Origin: Helicostylum pulchrum
Lineage: Eukaryota; Mucoromycota; Mucoromycetes; Mucorales; Mucoraceae
Direction: 5' to 3'
Length of the DNA: 64,000 nt
Assembly (NCBI GenBank): GCA_025677825.1
Contig: JAIXMO010000021.1
Coordinates: 372,001-436,000 of the forward strand
The position numbers and the translations under genes were made by a program. Each line of letters starts with the position of its first letter. Within the stretch, counting starts at the first letter, position 1. The notes under the pieces are model-generated. The model had not been told where the DNA came from. It saw only the letters and a list, made by a program, of their open reading frames with translations, and made no database searches. Shown in pieces: positions 57,373-64,000 of the stretch.

Positions 57373-57597
57373 CTATAAAGCTTCACCACGTAAGCAAAAC
57401 TCAAAACAATTAACGGAATGTTGAGCAAATGCTCGCAAATGCTTTGGAGGGACGTTATTACAAGCTTCGGCAATTCGAGTAGCTAGATCTTCAGCATCTT
57501 TAAACGAGCTTCGTTTGACCTTATTTTTGACAATTGACCAAAAATTCTCAATTGGGTTGAGCTCAGGAGAGTATGGGGGAAGGTAGATTTTCACTTA
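57373..57597 (-). pseudogene. Second Tc1/mariner-type transposase C-terminal remnant
   Basis: The minus-strand frame reads IYLPPYSPELNPIENFWSIV, the Glu region of DDE_3 transposases, and continues KNKVKRSSFKDAEDLATRIA to a stop at 57373. Upstream only a GTG precedes it and then a TAA, so everything N-terminal is missing. It differs from the remnant at 54821 (PELNPIENFW versus PFLNPIEEFW), so it is a different element rather than a duplicate. Confidence 0.8.
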
Positions 57598-59216
57598 ATT
57601 ATTAATATCGTCATTTATGATATTGTATTTCAAACATTATAACATTGAGTGAATACCTTTAAATAATGCGATAGAGGAAAAGAAAATATATTTACTATTA
57701 ATTTAGAAATTGGGGAAAGAAAGAAAAGGAAATATAATCATCTTGTTGAAAACGCAGCAGACCCCTCTTTTCTTTTTTTCAATTTACTCCCTTATTTACC
57801 CCCTTGTTTCCAGAAAAAGTAATCATACGGTCTGGTCATTATTTAAATAACAATTATAAATAAAGGTTATAATTATATGTTCAGCATAATAATGAGTTGT
57901 CTTATGATTCCTATTGCTTTTGAAAAAAAGAGAAGTGGATTATTTTCCCATCACATATTATGTATAGCATACCAAACGTTTAGTAATCTGTCAAACTCTT
58001 GCATGGTATTTTTTCATTTTCATTATTTATTTTAAAAAAAAGGCTCAATCAACCAGATAAAGGCATTACTTGTACGGTATGATGTGTCATATAGGGGCAT
58101 CAAGACAGAGGTAATGGTATTATCTTTCTCCACATTAACAACGGCGTTACTTGTATATGCAAGCGGTACCAGACCCAGTAAAGGAAAGCGCAGCACTTGC
58201 GACAGAGGTAACGGGTAGTTGTTTAGAGGGCTAAAAGAAGAAGAAATAAAAAATAACAATCATACAGAGAATAAAAGGGCCTCCTAAGTTGACGTCATTT
58301 CATTTTATTTTTGGGTTGTGTGGACTTGGTGCATCACATCAAGACTTGTCTAATTAAAATATAAATAGTAATTCCCAATCACAACGCATCAGAATGGCCT
58401 GGGAGTTCCATAGTAATTTGGCAGATCTCGTGGCCTTGTGCCAACTATTCTAAAAAAACAAATAAATACGCCTTGGGCTGATAAAATGGGGCCACTTTTA
58501 CTCATGTAATCTATTTAATCATTTTGATTGTTCTGCACTTGTGTCATACAAGACAAAAAAGCTGTACTAAGAACATTTTTAAGCTATTGATGATAATATT
58601 TTAAAAGTAAAAAAAAAACATTGATAAGAAAAAGGTGTGAAAACTTTTGAAAGATGAACAAAAAAACCAGTGATATAAATGAAGTTCTACGTTATATACA
58701 AACATAAAAGGCTAAACTTAGTAAAACAATGAAAGAAAAGTAATAGATATTTTAATAGTAATAAAAAAAAAGCTTGAAATAACTGGATTTTAATATACAC
58801 TCTTCTTAATCGAAATGAGAGTGATGTTCCGTCAAGGTAAACAATTATTCATCTGTTGGAATTTCTTTAAAAAGCGCTTTTCTCTAGCACGCCTAGGATA
58901 TTTAGTAAACTTATTTATTACCAAGAACTTCTCGTTTTGGATTAAAAAAGAAAGGTTTTACAGGCTGAAAAGGCGATATTATGCTAAACAGCGGAAAGAG
59001 ATTTTTTTTTTATCTAGATACAAAGAGTCCGTTCTATATATACTCAATAGAGGTATTTTATCAAGTGAGTAACACTATGTCGTAAAAAATGAGTTTTTCT
59101 TAAATATCCTGGAATGCAAGGAAACATATTTGAACATTGTAAACAAAATATCGAAGTTTTTTTTTTTCGTAATTTTTCTTTTTCATCCTTTTTTATAACT
59201 ATTTAAAATACGTTAA
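57598..59216. other. Intergenic, about 1.6 kb
   Basis: It contains repeat copy B (58443-58519). Two open frames were considered (58032-58259 minus; 58815-59072 plus, very basic) and not accepted for lack of any recognisable feature. The rest is AT-rich spacer. Confidence 0.35.
58443..58519. repeat. Dispersed repeat, copy B (pairs with 7101-7176)
   Basis: CAACTATTCTAAAAAAACAAATAAATACG-type sequence, continuing through CCTTGGGCTGATAAAATGG, matches copy A in the same orientation. Similarity fades at CTATTTAATC/CTATTTCATA on the right and just before AACTATTC on the left. Confidence 0.65.
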
Positions 59217-60766
59217 ATGAAACAATTAATACATGTAGCATTGATATTAAGTGCATGGGCTGCACGTGTAAATGCAGTACCTAATGAACAACTCAATTCT
59301 GTAAAAGATGCGTGTGACTTGTTAAATTCATTTTTTGTCGACAGTGAAATGGTAACTTTTTTTTTTTTCTAAAAAAAATAAATGTATACACACTAAAGCT
59401 CTTCTTAGTTGACTCAATTTAATGGTATATTTTTTAACGATTTTAAAACTGGTAGAGATTTTAGGTCTCAAGGACCTTTGTCTATTGGCGGATCGTTTAT
59501 TGCAGACAATGCTTTCCTCAACCAACGTAACCAACTTTCATGCACGTCTGAATCAAGTCAGCACGGACTTATTTTAAAAGGAGCTACCAATTCTTCCATT
59601 ACTGTAAATGGGCTCGCTCGTATACAAGTAGAGAATAGTAATATTACGACTCCATTAGATAAATGTTCCGTAACTACAGCCGATACAAGATACGACTTTG
59701 ACTTGGCCAAGTCCAATGCTATATCAATGTCTCGTCACCTTGCTGATATGTTACCTAATTGGAGTATAGATAGGATGGGAATTATTGTCAAACTTGTAGC
59801 AGAAGGTATCTCTGTTAAACAGCCCTATAATGTGTTTACTATGCCAGCAAAATGTGGTGCTGGCCCTTATCAAGCGAAAAATTATTTTGCATGTAAGGAG
59901 AACAAAGAGTGTGAGACACCAGCTCAAACTTTATCAGATGGACATGCAATGTTCTTGGGAAGAACTAGTCGTTGGACTGGGCCGGTTGAACAAATTTACC
60001 CTAACGATAATTTAGTGATATTTAATGTAATTATTTTTTATTATTATTGAAGGGGGATGGAAAACGTTCATCTAATATTATTATAATACTCTTCTCCAGG
60101 TTCCTGTATTGGAAGGTGAAACATTTGACATTCAAACGAAAAATCCTAGTATTGGATTAAATGCGTGTAACACAATTTACAATTTTTATGCGGTAAATCG
60201 TAGTGGTAAATTTGAAGCTAATGGAAAGTTTAGAATTAAACGTAGTTCAGAAGATTCTTTAAACGGAATGATATTAGCACCACAAGGTAAAAATAAATTT
60301 CATTTGTTGTAAATGAAAAAAGGGAAATTAATATTTAATTATAGCGCATATTATCGATAATGCCACTGGATCATTTGCCGGACAAGTAATTGCCGATAGC
60401 TACGAATCAACCGACGATGGTGTTCAAATATTTGATTATCAATCAGCTGGTGGCGAACAATGCCAGGTTTTTACCGGTTGTGTTACAAAAAAGGATATTA
60501 CGCTAGTTCGCCGCAAAACTGGTGATGCTGGTTTTGCTTCTAACCCGGTTCCCGCTGACCCCGCCCTACCTGGTGTTACAACTTCTCGAAACTCTTCAAG
60601 CAGTACGGTCGATCCTAAACCAATCGATACCGGAGGTGTCCAACCGAGACATAAGGATAACAAGCATTGGTTACAGATACCGAATAGCGGAAACAAACAC
60701 AACGAGTTTAAAAAATACCATCAAGAAAAAGAAGGGAAAGAAAAGGGTGGTGACCCTGATAAATAA
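59217..60766 (+). CDS. Secreted choice-of-anchor A domain protein, 453 aa
   Basis: Exons join(59217..59351, 59409..60026, 60100..60286, 60345..60766) are in phase. Residues 1-20 are a signal peptide (MKQLIHVALILSAWAARVNA). The body follows the choice-of-anchor A pattern: FNGIFFNDFKTGRDFRSQGP, SIGGSFIADNAF, then a beta-rich stretch, and near the end ILAPQAHIIDNATGSFAGQV, which resembles the family's conserved segment before the anchor. In bacteria this domain precedes sortase or PEP-type anchors; fungal members are secreted or wall-associated. The C-terminus here is a Ser/Pro/Lys-rich hydrophilic tail without a GPI signal. The protein is probably extracellular; its function is unknown. Confidence 0.75.
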
Positions 60767-61241
60767 CTTACAATAAAGATTTCGAGTTTGGTGGCAGTAA
60801 GAGTAAAATACTATCAATTTGAATGCTATTACTAGGACAAAAAGAGGATATACACGTATATATATATATTTTATTTGTAAACATTCAATTTTTTTATTTT
60901 CTTTTGCCATTAATAAAATTTTCTTGTGGTTGTAACGAAAGATAATTGGATTTAACATAATAATGATAGAAAACAATTTTTTTTTTTTTTGTAAAAATGC
61001 AAGATATTTCACATAGTGTAACTTGTGTTGTTACAACAAGAACAGAACATACTTTGAGTTATCGAAAGTTTTCTAATGAAGCATTCTTATAATGACAAGC
61101 TTCCTTTCTCAGAGCAGACATACTACATTCTAATACCTTAAGTGAATCTTCTTTTGTGTGCGTTGTGTTCTCCCGTAAAATGCCACTATAAAATGTATAC
61201 ATCACTAAGAATGAAGATATCTGAGATTGAGTTAATAAATC
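60767..61241. other. Intergenic, about 475 bp
   Basis: The 3' flank of the secreted protein gene and AT-rich sequence. No gene was seen. Confidence 0.4.
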
Positions 61242-62643
61242 TTACCTGGAAGCTTTGACAATTATATGTTCCACGCTGTTCAATGTTTTAAAAACTCCAA
61301 GTGCAACAATAAGCTTGTTAGGCGGACCAGAGCGGTAGTCGTAGTCGGAACCTTGCTGGTTCAACGTGTGTGATGATAAAAATGGTGATTCACACCTATA
61401 ATAAAGAAAGCAATCAAAGCCGGATCTTTTTGATAGAGTGCCCAATGAAGTCGATCATTTGTTGAGTATCTCCATCGCAATAAGCCAATCTGGCTGCTTT
61501 GATGCTGTTGCTGTTAGTATTGTCGTCTACCGAGAAATCTCTTTCCAAGATCGGTGAAGATGATGTTGAGCTAGTAGAGGCAAATATATAACGACAGAGG
61601 CATCGGTTCCTCAGCTTCTTTATCATTGCCTTGAGGAATGCTTGTCGTGTCGCCACGCTTTCGTTTCCCGGAGATTTCCAAACATATCCTACGTTTATCC
61701 AATTGCCACCATCGTGATCTGTGACAGGCAAATAGCTGGTAACGAACAAATCTGCATTGTAATTATTGCTCTTCAACGAGGAATTCCTAGTAAGCGCAAG
61801 TCATCAGCAGCCTGTTGAATAGTCATTTTTAACCAATAAAGACCTTGGTCAGTCGCTGGATCAATGACTATATTGTTGATATGGTTGAAAACTTCAAGTA
61901 CATCTGTAGTTTTAGGTATTTCATCCAGAAAGTCTTGTATTTTTTTTTTGGGAAATTGAAGGTTCATATTCTTCTCAACGCATTTTTTCTTAACCTCATC
62001 TAATTCTTCCCTAGAAAAGACATTTATCCAATTTTGGTCATCCAAGTCTAAGATAAGAGAACAGGAAGGGCTAATACATAAAAATTTCATTTAATTACAT
62101 TTATATACGACGCTTAACATGTTACTTACTGTTCATAGCCCAGTTTAAGATTAAACAGGTTTATCACATCTTCTACGTATCGCCCTGTAGATAGCTTCCA
62201 CATCCTATCTCTTTCAAGTGAGGTATACAAGTTTGTAATATTCGCTTTATCGGTACTCGTTAATTTGTACCCTAAACGACTTGATTTACTGAATTTATCT
62301 GTATTACTGGACTCATCTGTATTACTTGATTTATATGTATTACTTGAGCCCCTTTCACTAGACTGATCGTATGGGTCAAGCAGCGAATTTTTTGTAAATG
62401 AAGATTCTGGTGCTACATCTTCTTTTAAGCTAATAATATTTTCAATGATATGCTAGTTATCATTATTTGTTTTTACAGTTATATTGGACTCGTCGGCTAC
62501 AGCTTTATACGATATTTCCAAACACCTTTCAAGTTGCATGTGGTATCAGTTGAATAAGTTGCAAAATCTTGAACAATATCAGCTCTACATGCAGTAACGA
62601 TATCTGACCAACGCACTACATTGTTCGAGTCCTTTAACTCCAT
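61242..62643 (-). pseudogene. Decayed gene of the accessory family with SLILDLDD motif
   Basis: ATG at 62643 opens KDSNNVVRWSDIVTACRADI. The frame shifts near 62540 into HMQLERCLEISYKAVADESN, meets an in-frame TAG, then continues through a Ser-rich repeat (SSNTYKSSNTDESSNTDKFS). A GTAAGT...TATTAG intron (about 62126-62068) leads in phase to HPSCSLILDLDDQNWINVFS and WLKMTIQQAADDLRLLGIPR. A further shift gives YNADLFVTSYLPVTDHDGGN, and another gives a last part ending near 61242. At least three lesions are visible. The S-L-I-L-D-L-D-D segment resembles a multicopy Mucorales protein type; the biochemical role is not known. Confidence 0.45.
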
Positions 62644-63454
62644 GAGCGACCTATAAATTACTGCATGTTGAAATGTTAATCGTAATAAAAATAATAATAG
62701 AAATTCACTTACATTCTTTATGTTTAACGTCTGACATCCTTGATCGAGTTACAAGTGTGTATGTTTTTTTTTATCGAAGACGACAAAGAAAGAAAGTTTC
62801 GTTTCTTTTTTTCAAAGGAGAAAAAAAAAAAGATTTTTTTTACGCCCTTGATAGAGTATTTTTGTTTATCTAGTGTTTAATCGTTTTATCACTTTATTAT
62901 GAACCTGCTTACTAAAAAGTAGTGAGGCTTTGAGCAGCAACTCTGGACGTAGCTAATATTATTGATGAGTTTATTGGCTTTTTTTTTATAAAAAAAAAAG
63001 GATTTACTAATTTAACTAATGTGTCGAAAATAACAATAATTAAAAAGTGTCTTTATAAGAGAGACGGAGGATGAGGCGAGAAAAGAAATTTGTGCCAAGC
63101 ACCATCATAACTCTGGTCTTTCTTTGGAGGAGGGGGGGGGGGAAACCACGAACTACGAACCCAGCTAGTATATGTTGTGTCTTTGTAAACATTCGCGACC
63201 TATTTTCTTGGTACTTCAAGGAGTTTAAGTGGTGTGAAACACCATTCTCCTCCTCGAACACGTTGAATCTGAAAGCTGAAGATTACTTATGATCTTCACT
63301 CCGCCCCTCTAGCCAAGTTGACGGATGCTCTTGAACCGTTTTTCGGTAAAAACAAAAAGACGTGTTTCTTTAATGGTAAGGCTCTTTAAAGTAATACGAT
63401 GAAGAAAATAATCTAATATTCTTAACATGGGGCGAGACAAAAGGCCGCTGGTTG
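62644..63454. other. Intergenic, about 810 bp
   Basis: An 11-G run lies at 63132-63142. Frames on both strands overlap (63040-63292) with neither convincing. The right part may contain more of the decayed gene that begins clearly at 63455. Confidence 0.3.
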
Positions 63455-63860
63455 TACCCGAGCCTCCCTAGACTTCAAGTTGGATTTGAAAATCATAGTA
63501 AACACTGAAGAAAGAGAGGCATGATGTTGCCACTGCTGAGCTCGGCAAACACACATTCACCACTGAGTCGGAGCTCTTAATGATAAACTGGAGCTTGTTC
63601 TCGTCACCAAATACCATCTTGACAGTGTGTTGAAGGCTATACCCTACGTTACAAAATCAAAAAAAGTAAAAGATGTCAGGGTTCCCATCATCGTGCAGAT
63701 GATGGGATTAACTTGCCATGTTCAGGCCCTCTCTTTGATAGACAAAGGTGTATAATTATTGCAGGATGTTTGTTCAATTGACTACCCTCAAACACACGCC
63801 CATGTAGAAGAAAAAGGTCTACAAAAAGGCTATTGAAGCCTTTTTCTATTATCGATGTAG
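63455..63860 (+). pseudogene. Decayed nuclease-like gene fragment near the right edge
   Basis: Pieces in different plus-strand frames read in order: FKLDLKIIVNTEEREA, then ATAELGKHTFTTESELL, LVLVTKYHLDSVLKAIPYV, DVRVPIIVQMMGLTCHVQAL with SLIDKGV, and DVCSIDYPQTHAHVEEKGLQ. The D-L-K...A-E-L-G-K order fits a PD-(D/E)XK-like core (Asp, then Glu-x-x-Lys), and the last blocks parallel the G-x-Y-V...P-x-T C-terminus of the gene at 49618-51790. Several frameshifts separate them. The reading is by eye and the fragment may extend both ways. Confidence 0.45.
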
Positions 63861-64000
63861 GCGTTTTTTTTTTATAAATGATACCCTGGAACTTACTGTA
63901 TTCTTATTTAAAAAAACTAGAATCATTCAAGCTACTGAATGTCTTCTTTGTTCACATAATCAAGACACAGGTAACATTGTGCTAGATGGCACTGTTCAAA

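Noticed and set aside
58032..58259. 75-codon minus-strand frame
   Set aside because: No homology recognised, no splice context, no leader typical of genes here.
58815..59072. 85-codon very basic plus-strand frame
   Set aside because: Lys/Arg/Phe-rich composition explained by AT-rich DNA; no other support.
63040..63292. Overlapping 73-codon frames on both strands
   Set aside because: Neither shows family similarity; both cross an 11-G homopolymer.
1..64000. CRISPR arrays, bacterial operons, ribosome binding sites
   Set aside because: No regularly spaced direct repeats were seen, and gene structure with spliceosomal introns marks the window as eukaryotic.

Overview
This window is AT-rich eukaryotic DNA with short GT-AG introns (about 45-90 nt), long poly-A/poly-T runs and compact genes. 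The genes point to a mucoralean (Mucoromycota) fungus: a CotH-kinase family secreted protein, a PAM16 with a start-codon-only first exon, fungal NOC2, PSF3, VAMP7, PKA and PUF genes. This assignment is inferred from gene content and intron style; no rRNA or species marker is present.

Layout. 1-331 holds the 3' end of a succinate-semialdehyde dehydrogenase gene; 460-1554 holds an uncharacterised membrane-anchored protein. 1.8-3.6 kb and 6.3-6.9 kb carry decayed PD-(D/E)XK-like genes on either side of a PKA catalytic-subunit gene (4591-6239). 8.6-10.1 kb has a small mitochondrial-type protein and PRPP synthetase. 10.2-15.9 kb is repeat-rich: diverged direct repeats, a truncated transposase-like gene, a decayed nuclease-like fragment and a large inverted repeat. 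15.9-31.2 kb is the housekeeping core: NOC2, a PPR protein, a VAMP7-like SNARE, PAM16, a CotH protein, a polytopic membrane protein with a zinc-finger-like tail, and a 16-exon PA-domain subtilase. After a 4.7 kb gene-poor stretch come an amino-acid transporter, a RhoGEF, a GNAT/membrane protein, GINS subunit PSF3, a PUF RNA-binding protein and a small unknown gene (35.9-49.2 kb). 49.6-64 kb is again accessory: four more decayed nuclease-like genes, a second copy of the truncated transposase, two Tc1/mariner-type transposase remnants, an unknown acidic protein, and an intact secreted choice-of-anchor A protein.

The intact genes cover separate core functions (signalling, nucleotide supply, ribosome assembly, organelle import, vesicle fusion, DNA replication) and are not a pathway cluster. 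The striking signal is the accessory DNA. At least seven loci carry PD-(D/E)XK-like or closely similar genes in different stages of decay, often beside transposase pieces. Two copies of a transposase N-terminus end at the same breakpoint about 40 kb apart. A roughly 270-bp-arm inverted repeat could fold into a long hairpin RNA. All splice models were made by eye from GT-AG signals and reading-frame continuity.
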